DNA from: an uncultured Brevundimonas sp.
GTDB taxonomy: Bacteria > Pseudomonadota > Alphaproteobacteria > Caulobacterales > Caulobacteraceae
DNA: 37,969 nucleotides
Assembly (NCBI RefSeq): GCF_937870815.1
Contig: NZ_CALMZS010000209.1
Coordinates: forward strand, 1 to 37,969
Direction of reading: 5' to 3'
Shown here piece by piece: positions 22,738-30,844 of this stretch. The notes under the pieces are model-generated. The model ran no database searches. It worked only from the letters and a program-made list of their open reading frames with translations, and was not told where the DNA came from. Position 1 is the first letter of the stretch, and each line of letters starts with the position of its first letter. The position numbers were made by a program, and so were the translations under genes.

Positions 22738-24939
22738 ATGAACCGCTATATCAAGACCGCCTTGCTGGCGGGCGCCGCCTGGAGCGCGCTTGCGACCATG
22801 GCCGCGGCCCAGGACGCGCCGCCCCCGACCGCGGAGGCCGCCGACGTCGGCGACGTCATCGTCACCGCCCGGCGCCGCGACGAGGCGCTCAAGGACGTGC
22901 CGATCTCGGTCTCGGCCCTCGGCGCCGAACGCCTCGAGGAGACCGGGGCCACGGACATCACCGCCCTGCAGCAGCAGACCCCCAACGCGACCGTGCAGGT
23001 GGCCCGCGGCTCCAACTCGACGCTGATCTCCTTCATCCGCGGCGTCGGCCAGCAGGATCCGCTGTGGGGCTTCGAGCCCGGCGTCGGCCTGTATATCGAC
23101 GACGTCTATGTGGCCCGCCCGCAGGGCGCCGTGCTCGACATCTTCGACATCGAACGCATCGAGGTGCTGCGCGGGCCGCAGGGCTCGCTGTACGGCCGCA
23201 ACACCGTCGGCGGGGCGATCAAATACGTCACCTCGCGCCTGTCGCAGGATCCGGAGCTGACCCTGCGCGGGGCCTATGGCAGCTACAACCAGATCGACCT
23301 GCTGGCCTCGGGCAGCGTGCCGCTGGCCGACAATTTCCGCGTCGGCGGCGCCGTCGCCAGCTATCAGCGCGACGGCTTCGGCCAGAACCTGAACACCGGG
23401 GCCGAACACTACGACAAGGACGTGCTGGCCGGCCGCCTGAGCGCCGAGTGGGAGCCGCGCGACGACATGTCGATCCGCCTGGCCTACGACCGGGTCGAGG
23501 ACGATTCCAATCCCCGCCACGGCCACCGCGAAGTGGCGGGCGCGACGCCGGCCGGCGCCGTCCTGCCTGGCGTCTATGACACCAACGCCGGCATCGGCGA
23601 CGACAATTCGGTGATGACCCAGGGCGCCTCGGCGACCCTTCAGCTGGACCTGAACGACCACTGGACGTTCAAGTCGATCACGGCCTGGCGCGAGGGCGAG
23701 ACCGACACGGTCATCGATTTCGACAACACCCCGGCCCCGACCCTGGACATCCCGGCCTATTACGCCGACGACCAGCTGACCCAGGAATTCCAGTTCCTGT
23801 TCGACTACGACCGGATCCAGGGCGTGGCCGGCTTCTTCTATCTGGACGGCCACGCGGAAGGGGCTTTCGACACCATCCTGGGCGCCGCGGGCTTCGTCAT
23901 CGGCACCGCCGGCTCGGTGGACACGGAGAGCTGGGCCGGCTTCGCCGACGTCAACCTCGACCTGACCGAACGCCTGCACCTCGGGCTCGGCGTCCGCTAT
24001 ACGCTGGACGACAAGCAGGGAACGGTGTTCCGCGCCAACTACGCCGGGGCCACCCGCAGCCCGCTGCTCGGCGGCGCGCCCCGCGCGCCGACGCTGGTGC
24101 GGACCGATTACACCAACGAGAAGGATTTCAGCCAGTTCACGCCGCGCGTCGCCCTGTCGTTCGACCTGAGCGATGATGTGACGACCTACGCCTCCTATTC
24201 GCAGGGCTTCAAGTCGGGCGGCTTCGACATGCGCGGCGACGCCATCCTGACCCCGGACACCGTCGACGGCTATGACCCGGAAACGGTCGATTCCTGGGAG
24301 ATCGGCCTCAAGGGCGCCCTCGACCGCCTGACCTTCGCCGCCTCGGTCTTCTACAACGAATACCAGGACCAGCAGGTCACCACCCAGGTTCCGGCCGGGG
24401 CCGGCATCGCCAGCTTCGTCGACAACGTCGGCCAGTCGACCCTGTCGGGGGCCGAGTTCGAGGGGTCGCTGGTCCTGACGGACAACCTCACCGCCAACCT
24501 CGCCGTCGGCTATCTGGAGGCCGGGTTCGACGAGTTCATCCGCTACAACCTGGCCACCGCCGCCTACGAGGACATCTCGGACCTGGTGGTGCTGCAGAAC
24601 GCGCCGGAATGGACGGGCTATTTCGGCCTGACCTGGCGCGGCGACGTGGCCGGCGGCGAGCTGGCGGTGACGCCGTCGGTCTCGTACCGCGGCGACTCCA
24701 GCATGTTCGAGTTCCCGAATCCGATCCTCGACCAGCAGGCCTATTCCCTGGTCGACCTGTCGGTGGTCTGGACCGACCCGACCGACCGCTACACCCTCGG
24801 CCTGCACGGCAAGAACCTGACCGACGAGACGTATCGCGTCGGCGGCTACAACTTCCCGGGCGCCTTCTTCGACAATTCGATCATCGGATTCTACGGCCCG
24901 CCCCGGACCGTGACCGCCTCGCTGCAGGTCAAGTTCTGA
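22738..24939 (+). CDS. TonB-dependent outer-membrane receptor
   Basis: An outer-membrane active transporter of about 733 aa, powered by TonB-ExbBD. Residues 1-24 are a signal peptide ending AAAQ. A TonB-box-like VGDVIVTARRRDEALKDVPI opens the plug domain (about 40-160), which contains FIRGVGQQDPLWGFEPGVG, YIDDVYVARPQGAVLDIFDI and EVLRGPQGSLYGRNTVGGAI. The remaining 570 residues form the beta-barrel, ending in FYGPPRTVTASLQVKF with the usual terminal Phe. The sequence style is that of the large receptor families of Caulobacterales and sphingomonads; the substrate cannot be read from it. An ATG at 22726 would add four residues. A TetR gene is upstream and an MFS porter downstream. Confidence 0.94.
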   Translation: MNRYIKTALLAGAAWSALATMAAAQDAPPPTAEAADVGDVIVTARRRDEALKDVPISVSALGAERLEETGATDITALQQQTPNATVQVARGSNSTLISFIRGVGQQDPLWGFEPGVGLYIDDVYVARPQGAVLDIFDIERIEVLRGPQGSLYGRNTVGGAIKYVTSRLSQDPELTLRGAYGSYNQIDLLASGSVPLADNFRVGGAVASYQRDGFGQNLNTGAEHYDKDVLAGRLSAEWEPRDDMSIRLAYDRVEDDSNPRHGHREVAGATPAGAVLPGVYDTNAGIGDDNSVMTQGASATLQLDLNDHWTFKSITAWREGETDTVIDFDNTPAPTLDIPAYYADDQLTQEFQFLFDYDRIQGVAGFFYLDGHAEGAFDTILGAAGFVIGTAGSVDTESWAGFADVNLDLTERLHLGLGVRYTLDDKQGTVFRANYAGATRSPLLGGAPRAPTLVRTDYTNEKDFSQFTPRVALSFDLSDDVTTYASYSQGFKSGGFDMRGDAILTPDTVDGYDPETVDSWEIGLKGALDRLTFAASVFYNEYQDQQVTTQVPAGAGIASFVDNVGQSTLSGAEFEGSLVLTDNLTANLAVGYLEAGFDEFIRYNLATAAYEDISDLVVLQNAPEWTGYFGLTWRGDVAGGELAVTPSVSYRGDSSMFEFPNPILDQQAYSLVDLSVVWTDPTDRYTLGLHGKNLTDETYRVGGYNFPGAFFDNSIIGFYGPPRTVTASLQVKF

Positions 24940-24977
24940 GCCGCAACGACTGCTGAAGCCGGGTCGCCTCTGATCGG

Positions 24978-25010
24978 GGGCGGCGGTTCATCCGGGCCGC
25001 CGCCCTTTTT
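24978..25010 (+). terminator. Rho-independent terminator after the receptor gene
   Basis: A 9-bp perfect stem GGGCGGCGG/CCGCCGCCC with a 10-base loop is followed by five T residues (25006-25010). It lies about 40 bases past the receptor stop, so the receptor and the downstream MFS gene may be transcribed separately or with partial read-through. Confidence 0.85.
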
Positions 25011-25072
25011 CTCTGGCGCAGCCGAAAAGCGCCGCTACCGTTCCGCCGACGAACAGGACCAAGGGAAACGCC

Positions 25073-26578
25073 ATGACCGCCACGGCCGCCGCGCCCGTCC
25101 GTCCCGGCTACCGCTACTATGTGCTGGCGGTGCTGGTGCTGGTCTATACGCTGAACTTCCTCGACCGGCAGATCATCGGCATCCTGGCGGCCCCGCTGAA
25201 GGCCGAGTTCGGCCTGTCGGACAGTCAGTTCGGCCTGCTCGGCGGCATCGCCTTCGCCAGCGTCTATTCGACCCTGGCCATTCCGCTGGCGTGGCTGGCC
25301 GACCGCTTCAGCCGCGTCTGGATCATGACCGGGGCGCTGGCGGTGTGGAGCGGCTTCACCGCCCTGTGCGGCGCGGCGACGTCCTTCACCCAGCTGTTCC
25401 TGTTCCGGATGGGCGTCGGCGTCGGCGAGGCCGGCGGGGTGGCCCCGGCCTATTCGCTGATCGCCGACTATTTCCCGCCCGGCCAACGGGCGCGCGCCCT
25501 GGCCGCCTTCGCCTTCGGCATTCCGCTGGGCACGGCGGCGGGGACCCTGGTCGGCGGGCTGCTGGCCGCGACCTACGGCTGGCGCACCGCCTTCATCGCC
25601 GTCGGCCTGACCGGCCTCCTGCTCGCCCCGATTCTCCTGCTGACAGTGCGCAATCCCGGGCGAGGCGGGACCGATACGGTCAAGACCGAGGCCGGGCTGG
25701 CCGTTATCGCCGCAACCCCCGTGGCGGGCTCGGGAAACGCCGGCCGGATCGCGGCGCTCATCATGCTCGGGATCGGCGCGGGCGCGCTGGCCCTGGCCGG
25801 TCTGATCCATTTCGCCGGCCTAGCCCACGGCAATCCGCTGCTGTTCGGCTTCGGCGGCCTGTTGGCCCTGGTCATCGGCGTGTCGCTGATGATCGCGGGG
25901 CGCACCGCCTCGGCGGTGATCCCGAAGAAGAGCTTCTGGCTGCTGGCGCTGGGCGCGGCCTCGTCCTCGGTGTGCGGCTATGGCGTCGCCGGCTGGCTGC
26001 CGCTGTTCTTCATGCGCAGCTTCGGCCTGACCCTGTCGCAGACCAGCTGGTACTACGCCGGCATCGCCCTGATCGGCGGCCTGCTCGGCATCTGGCTGGG
26101 CGGGGCCGTCGCCGACCGGCTGTCGAAACACGGCAAGGGGGCCTATCCGCTGACCCCGGCCATCGCCTTCCTGATCTCGGCCCCGATGTTCATCCTGGCG
26201 ATGAACTCGCCGTGGCTGATCGGCCTGATCCTCCCCGGCGGCGGCACCAACGCCCAGCAGCTGGTCGTCGCCTTCCTGATCTTCCTGATCCCGACCGGCC
26301 TGAACCTGGCCTGGCTGGGACCGGTCACCGCCTCGATCCAGCATCTGGTCCCGGCCCCGATGCGCTCGACCGCCTCGGCCCTGTTCCTGCTGATCAACAA
26401 CCTGCTCGGGATCGCCGTCGGCTTCTACTATTTCGGCTGGATGAGCGACCTGCTGGCCCCGCGCTTCGGCGACGAGAGCCTGCGCTGGGCGATCTACACC
26501 GGCATGGGCTTCTACCTGCTGGCCGCCCTGCTGCTGATCGGGGCGTCGAGGACGCTGAAGCGGGACTGGGTGGACTGA
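25073..26578 (+). CDS. MFS transporter (Spns-like)
   Basis: A 501-aa inner-membrane porter of the major facilitator superfamily. Twelve hydrophobic segments can be traced, starting with [20 protein letters not shown]. Family motifs include [20 protein letters not shown] in the loop between segments 2 and 3, and [20 protein letters not shown], which is typical of the spinster-like branch common in sphingomonads and Caulobacterales. A longer loop carrying a hydrophobic hairpin in the middle (about 200-280) is unusual but in frame. It follows a TonB-dependent receptor on the same strand, which suggests that the pair moves one substrate across the outer and then the inner membrane. The substrate is unknown. 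Confidence 0.92.
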   Translation: MTATAAAPVRPGYRYYVLAVLVLVYTLNFLDRQIIGILAAPLKAEFGLSDSQFGLLGGIAFASVYSTLAIPLAWLADRFSRVWIMTGALAVWSGFTALCGAATSFTQLFLFRMGVGVGEAGGVAPAYSLIADYFPPGQRARALAAFAFGIPLGTAAGTLVGGLLAATYGWRTAFIAVGLTGLLLAPILLLTVRNPGRGGTDTVKTEAGLAVIAATPVAGSGNAGRIAALIMLGIGAGALALAGLIHFAGLAHGNPLLFGFGGLLALVIGVSLMIAGRTASAVIPKKSFWLLALGAASSSVCGYGVAGWLPLFFMRSFGLTLSQTSWYYAGIALIGGLLGIWLGGAVADRLSKHGKGAYPLTPAIAFLISAPMFILAMNSPWLIGLILPGGGTNAQQLVVAFLIFLIPTGLNLAWLGPVTASIQHLVPAPMRSTASALFLLINNLLGIAVGFYYFGWMSDLLAPRFGDESLRWAIYTGMGFYLLAALLLIGASRTLKRDWVD

Positions 26579-26597
26579 GGGTCTGTTTTTGGGGCCG

Positions 26598-26767
26598 GCT
26601 GGTTCGTCACAAAGGACACCAAGAAGGCACAATGGACACGAAGGGGCCTGTGCGCCTGGCCGCGCGCAGCGCCTTTTCTCTGGCAAGGCAGAAATAATGC
26701 CTGCGGCGCCTCGCGCTCGGTCTCCTGGTGTCCTTCGTGCCCCTGGTGTCCTTTGTGATGAACCAGC
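26598..26767. repeat. 170-bp palindromic element with ~45-bp inverted ends
   Basis: The left end reads GCTGGTTCGTCACAAAGGAC and continues with ACACCAAG; the right end is its near-perfect inverse, and both arms then repeat GGACAC-type units. CACAAAGGACACC-type repeats recur in intergenic regions of many bacteria. The middle contains a smaller GC hairpin and no coding frame. It lies between the MFS stop and the sucC promoter. Confidence 0.8.
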
Positions 26768-26791
26768 ACTGTCTCAGAGTAGCCCGCACGG

Positions 26792-26820
26792 TTGCGCCGC
26801 TCCGGACCGCCCGCCTATAA
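26792..26820 (+). promoter_or_regulatory. Candidate sucC promoter
   Basis: TTGCGC (26792-26797) and CTATAA (26815-26820) are separated by exactly 17 bases, which is a good sigma-70-type arrangement for this genus. The predicted transcription start lies about 30 bases before the sucC ATG. Confidence 0.5.
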
Positions 26821-26858
26821 GCGCCCCGACCTTCCTCCCCCATCGGCGGCGCCTCTCC

Positions 26859-28048
<1,190 letters not shown>

Positions 28049-28049
<1 letters not shown>

Positions 28050-28663
28050 TGATTCTGGCGCTGCTGTCGGCGCTTCTGACGGGACAGACCGTCAGCGAGC
28101 CCGCACTACAGGCGTTCCAGCAAGGTTGTTTGGCGTCGGCGGGCGACGCGTCCCGCTTGGCCCGATACGCCGAGAAAGCTGGGTGGACATCACAGGAACC
28201 TGCTTTGCTCACGCCCATGTTTGAGGACGCCGATGCGGTGAGCGCTTTCACGTCCGATGGGATGACGATCCGGCTGGAATCGTTTGAGGCAGAGCGCGAA
28301 TGGGTTGAAGTTCCTGCTTCAGGCGAGCAACTTGATCGGGTCCTACGCGGCCAACGTCGGCGCACTCCCATTGCGGAGGTGCTCCGCGAAGCTCCCGCCA
28401 GCGCGATCTGTATGGTGGACTTTGACCAGAGGACCGTCGATCTGGACCAACAGATCACTGAAATTCAGGTCGCGGAAAACTCCCTCGGAAGCTACCCCTC
28501 TGAAGGCGAGCGTCATACCCGTCGCTGGACCGTCGACCGCGAAAACGTTGTCGCTGTCCAACATGTGCGAGACGACTTGGGCCGAGATGTCCCCGGCACG
28601 GCTAGTTCTCTTGCTGTGACTTTCCTCCTTCCTCAGACCCCCGCGCCGAGCGCTCAACAATAA
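28049..28663 (+). CDS. Hypothetical exported protein coupled to sucC
   Basis: A 204-aa protein that I do not recognise. Its ATG at 28049 overlaps the sucC stop by one base (TGATG), so it is probably translated by coupling; a GTG at 28046 is also in frame. Residues 1-14 are hydrophobic ([15 protein letters not shown]) and look like a signal peptide or anchor. The body includes [40 protein letters not shown] and [20 protein letters not shown], with two cysteines. The sequence is noticeably less GC-biased than sucC and sucD. It sits between two genes that are normally adjacent, so it is probably a late insertion. A periplasmic role is only a guess. Confidence 0.65.
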
Positions 28664-28674
28664 CAGAGCCCGGA

Positions 28675-28724
28675 CATGTCCATCCTCGTCGACAAGAACA
28701 CCAAGGTCATCGTCCAGGGCCTGG
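28675..28724 (+). repeat. Duplicated sucD 5' end (left copy of direct repeat)
   Basis: Fifty bases matching the start of the intact sucD at 29779-29828, including the ATG at 28676, with one visible mismatch (Lys versus Arg codon at position 10) before the identity ends after the GGCCTG codons. The ORF continues for another 19 unrelated codons to a TGA at 28781-28783. It therefore encodes only the first 16 SucD residues and is a remnant. The two copies start 1104 bp apart and bracket the repeat and vapBC. Confidence 0.92.
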
Positions 28725-28803
28725 CCGTGGGCGTTTTGCACTTGTCATCCTGTGTATTGGCGCGGCCTGATGCGGCAAGCTGAGGGCGGGCGGTCGTAGC
28801 GCG

Positions 28804-29018
28804 TTGTCATCCCGGACGCCGCGAAGCGGTGATCCGGGACGGCGTGCGCCCAGCGGCTGGACCTCCCGGAAATCGCGGCGCGATTGTCCGGGAGACAGGT
28901 GACCGTCAGGCTGTGTCCTGACCCGTCTCCCGGATAGCTGCTGACGCAGCTTCCGGGAGGATGAAGTTCTTGCGCTAAAGCGTCCCGGATCACCGCTTCG
29001 CGGCGTCCGGGATGACAA
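28804..29018. repeat. 215-bp four-hairpin repeat, copy A
   Basis: The element begins TTGTCATCCCGGACGCCGCG and ends with the inverse, so the outer 37 bp are inverted repeats. Each outer end also folds on itself (TCCCGGA/TCCGGGA around CCGC-GAA-GCGG). Two inner hairpins follow, one built on AATCGC/GCGATT and one on AGCTGC/GCAGCT, both closed by CTCCCGGA/TCCGGGAG. Copy B at 36607-36821 has the same length and, after inversion, the same order of parts. It contains no gene. Confidence 0.92.
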
Positions 29019-29059
29019 GGCGTCCGACCGATTTCGAATCGCCTTGCGCCCACTTCTGA

Positions 29060-29090
29060 CACGGGTTGTGTGCTCCACATAACCCGTGTA
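29060..29090 (+). promoter_or_regulatory. vapBC operator palindrome
   Basis: Two 14-base arms, ACACGGGTTGTGTG and CACATAACCCGTGT, are inverted repeats with one mismatch and a 3-base centre. They lie 10 bases before the antitoxin start, where ribbon-helix-helix antitoxins usually bind to autoregulate. TTGTGT (29067-29072) and TAGGTT (29090-29095) are 17 bases apart and could be the promoter, which would give a nearly leaderless mRNA. Confidence 0.7.
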
Positions 29091-29100
29091 GGTTTGCTCC

Positions 29101-29358
29101 GTGACCCGCAACCTGACCCTCGCCATCGACGACGCCCTGCTCGACAAGGTCCGGGTGCTGGCCGCCATGAAGCGGACCAGCGTCAATGAGATGGTGCGCG
29201 GTTTCCTGACCCGGATCGTGGAACAGGAAGTCGAGCATGACGAGGCGACCCAGGAATTGCTCAAGCTGATCGACGAGTCCGAAGGCGACATGGGCGACTG
29301 GCGCCCCACCCGGGAAGATGCGTACAGCGGGGAGCCCCGCTTTGATCGCTGGCGCTGA
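29101..29358 (+). CDS. VapB-type ribbon-helix-helix antitoxin
   Basis: An 85-aa protein starting at GTG 29101. Residues 1-45 have ribbon-helix-helix character (NLTLAIDDALLDKVRVLAAM then KRTSVNEMVRGFLTRIVEQE), the usual DNA-binding end of such antitoxins. The acidic C-terminal part (about 50-85) with WRPTREDAY would wrap the toxin. The downstream PIN-domain toxin gene overlaps its 3' end by 41 bases, as in many vapBC pairs. An upstream palindrome fits an operator. The pair lies in the sucC-sucD gap and reads in the same direction as the suc genes. Confidence 0.87.
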   Translation: MTRNLTLAIDDALLDKVRVLAAMKRTSVNEMVRGFLTRIVEQEVEHDEATQELLKLIDESEGDMGDWRPTREDAYSGEPRFDRWR

Positions 29359-29767
29359 AGTCTTCCTCGACACCAACATTCTGATCTACGCGGCCCAGGG
29401 AGGCCGCGTCGCGCCCGAAAAGCGCGAGATCGCCCGCCGTATCATCCTGCAAGGCAACTATGGCACGTCAGGGCAGGTCCTGGCCGAGTTTTACTCGGTT
29501 GCAATCCGGAAGGGCGCGCGTCCACTGACGCCGGAGACGGCGGCCAAATGGGTTCGGACGCTGGCGAAAAAGCCCTGCCAGCCGATCGACCCCGCCCTCG
29601 TCCGGGCGGGCATCGACCTGTCACAGCGCTACCGGATTTCCTACTGGGACGCCGCCATCATCGCCGCCGCCGAACGGCTGGGCGCGCGCGTCGTCTATTC
29701 CGAAGACCTGAACCACGGCCAGACCTATGGGTCGGTCCGCGTCGAAAATCCCTTCCTCCCCGCCTGA
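29318..29767 (+). CDS. VapC-type PIN-domain ribonuclease toxin
   Basis: A 149-aa PIN-domain protein, the expected endoribonuclease toxin partner of the antitoxin before it. The four acidic residues of the PIN active site are visible: Asp in EVFLDTNILIYAAQGG near residue 18, Glu in SGQVLAEFYSVA near residue 57, Asp in ISYWDAAIIAAAERLG near residue 110, and Asp in VVYSEDLNHGQTYG near residue 129. The ATG at 29318 overlaps the antitoxin; a TTG at 29342 would shorten the protein by eight residues and retain the domain. VapC toxins typically cleave tRNA or rRNA, but the target here is unknown. Twelve bases separate its stop from the intact sucD. Confidence 0.9.
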   Translation: MRTAGSPALIAGAEVFLDTNILIYAAQGGRVAPEKREIARRIILQGNYGTSGQVLAEFYSVAIRKGARPLTPETAAKWVRTLAKKPCQPIDPALVRAGIDLSQRYRISYWDAAIIAAAERLGARVVYSEDLNHGQTYGSVRVENPFLPA

Positions 29768-29779
29768 GAAAAGAGCGTC

Positions 29780-30682
29780 ATGTCCATCCTCGTCGACAAG
29801 AACACCAGGGTCATCGTCCAGGGCCTGACCGGCAAGACCGGCACCTTCCACACCGAACAGGCGCTGCGCTACTACGGCACCAGGATGGTCGGCGGCGTGC
29901 ACCCGAACAAGGGCGGCGAACTGTGGCACGGGTCGGAGGGCGAGACCCTGCCGATCTACGCCACCGTCGCCGAGGCGAAGGCGGCCACCGGCGCCGACGC
30001 CAGTGTGATCTATGTGCCGCCCGCCGGCGCCGCCGACGCCATCCTCGAGGCCATCGAGGCCGAGGTGCCGTTCATCACCTGCATCACCGAGGGCATTCCG
30101 GTGCTGGACATGGTGCGGGTCAAGGCCCGGCTGGACCGGTCCAGGTCGCGGCTGCTGGGCCCCAACTGCCCGGGCGTCCTGACCCCGGAGGAGTGCAAGA
30201 TCGGCATCATGCCGGGCTCGATCTTCAAGAAGGGCCATGTCGGCATCGTCTCGCGCTCGGGCACATTGACCTATGAGGCGGTGTTCCAGACCACCAACGA
30301 GGGCCTCGGCCAGACCACGGCGGTCGGCATCGGCGGCGACCCGGTCAAGGGCACGGAGTTCATCGACGTGCTGGAGCTGTTCCTGGCCGACGACGAGACC
30401 CGGTCGATCGTCATGATCGGCGAGATCGGCGGCGGGGCCGAGGAGGACGCGGCCCAGTTCCTGATCGACGAGGCCAGGAAGGGCCGCAGCAAGCCGATGG
30501 TCGGCTTCATCGCCGGCCGCACCGCGCCCAAGGGCCGGACCATGGGCCACGCCGGGGCCGTGGTCTCGGGCGGCAAGGGCGACGCCGAGTCCAAGATCGC
30601 CGCCATGGAGGCCGCCGGCATCCGCGTCTCGCCCTCGCCGGCGCGGCTGGGCGCGACCCTGGTGGAGGTGCTGAAGGGCTGA
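29780..30682 (+). CDS. sucD: Succinyl-CoA synthetase alpha subunit
   Basis: Alpha subunit of succinyl-CoA synthetase, partner of SucC, and the subunit that carries the phosphorylated His. The 300-aa protein starts [20 protein letters not shown], with the CoA-binding Rossmann region in residues 1-120. [20 protein letters not shown] and [19 protein letters not shown] are typical. The active-site His is in [16 protein letters not shown] near residue 256. Its 5' end is duplicated about 1.1 kb upstream; this downstream copy is the complete one. It is immediately preceded by vapC, so its transcription may now depend on the vapBC promoter or on read-through from sucC. Confidence 0.97.
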   Translation: MSILVDKNTRVIVQGLTGKTGTFHTEQALRYYGTRMVGGVHPNKGGELWHGSEGETLPIYATVAEAKAATGADASVIYVPPAGAADAILEAIEAEVPFITCITEGIPVLDMVRVKARLDRSRSRLLGPNCPGVLTPEECKIGIMPGSIFKKGHVGIVSRSGTLTYEAVFQTTNEGLGQTTAVGIGGDPVKGTEFIDVLELFLADDETRSIVMIGEIGGGAEEDAAQFLIDEARKGRSKPMVGFIAGRTAPKGRTMGHAGAVVSGGKGDAESKIAAMEAAGIRVSPSPARLGATLVEVLKG

Positions 30683-30694
30683 TTGTTCGGACCC

Positions 30695-30736
30695 CCCCTC
30701 CCTCCCGCCCTCCCCCAAAGGGAGAGGGGTTTTTTC
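30695..30736 (+). terminator. Possible terminator between sucD and sucA
   Basis: A CTCCC...GGGAG stem (inner loop CCAAA) inside a C-rich then G-rich tract is followed by a run of six T residues (30729-30734). The T-run is the main evidence; the stem is short and imperfect. If active, it would partly separate sucCD from sucAB expression. Confidence 0.5.
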
Positions 30737-30844
30737 AGTTTTCGCCCCCATTCGGTCATGACCCATAAGGAAACAGCGCCTATATCAGCGGCGCCGGCGG
30801 CACGCGGACCTGCGCGCGCCGCCCCAAGGGACGCGACGAGAACC

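Noticed and set aside
28804-29018. Repeats as a CRISPR array
   Set aside because: There are four different hairpins in one unit, with no regularly spaced identical direct repeats and no cas genes.
30683-30844. N-terminal extension of SucA to 30683
   Set aside because: It would translate the terminator-like region, and known SucA proteins start close to the NQVFAETSFLYGANASF segment, which follows the ATG at 30845.
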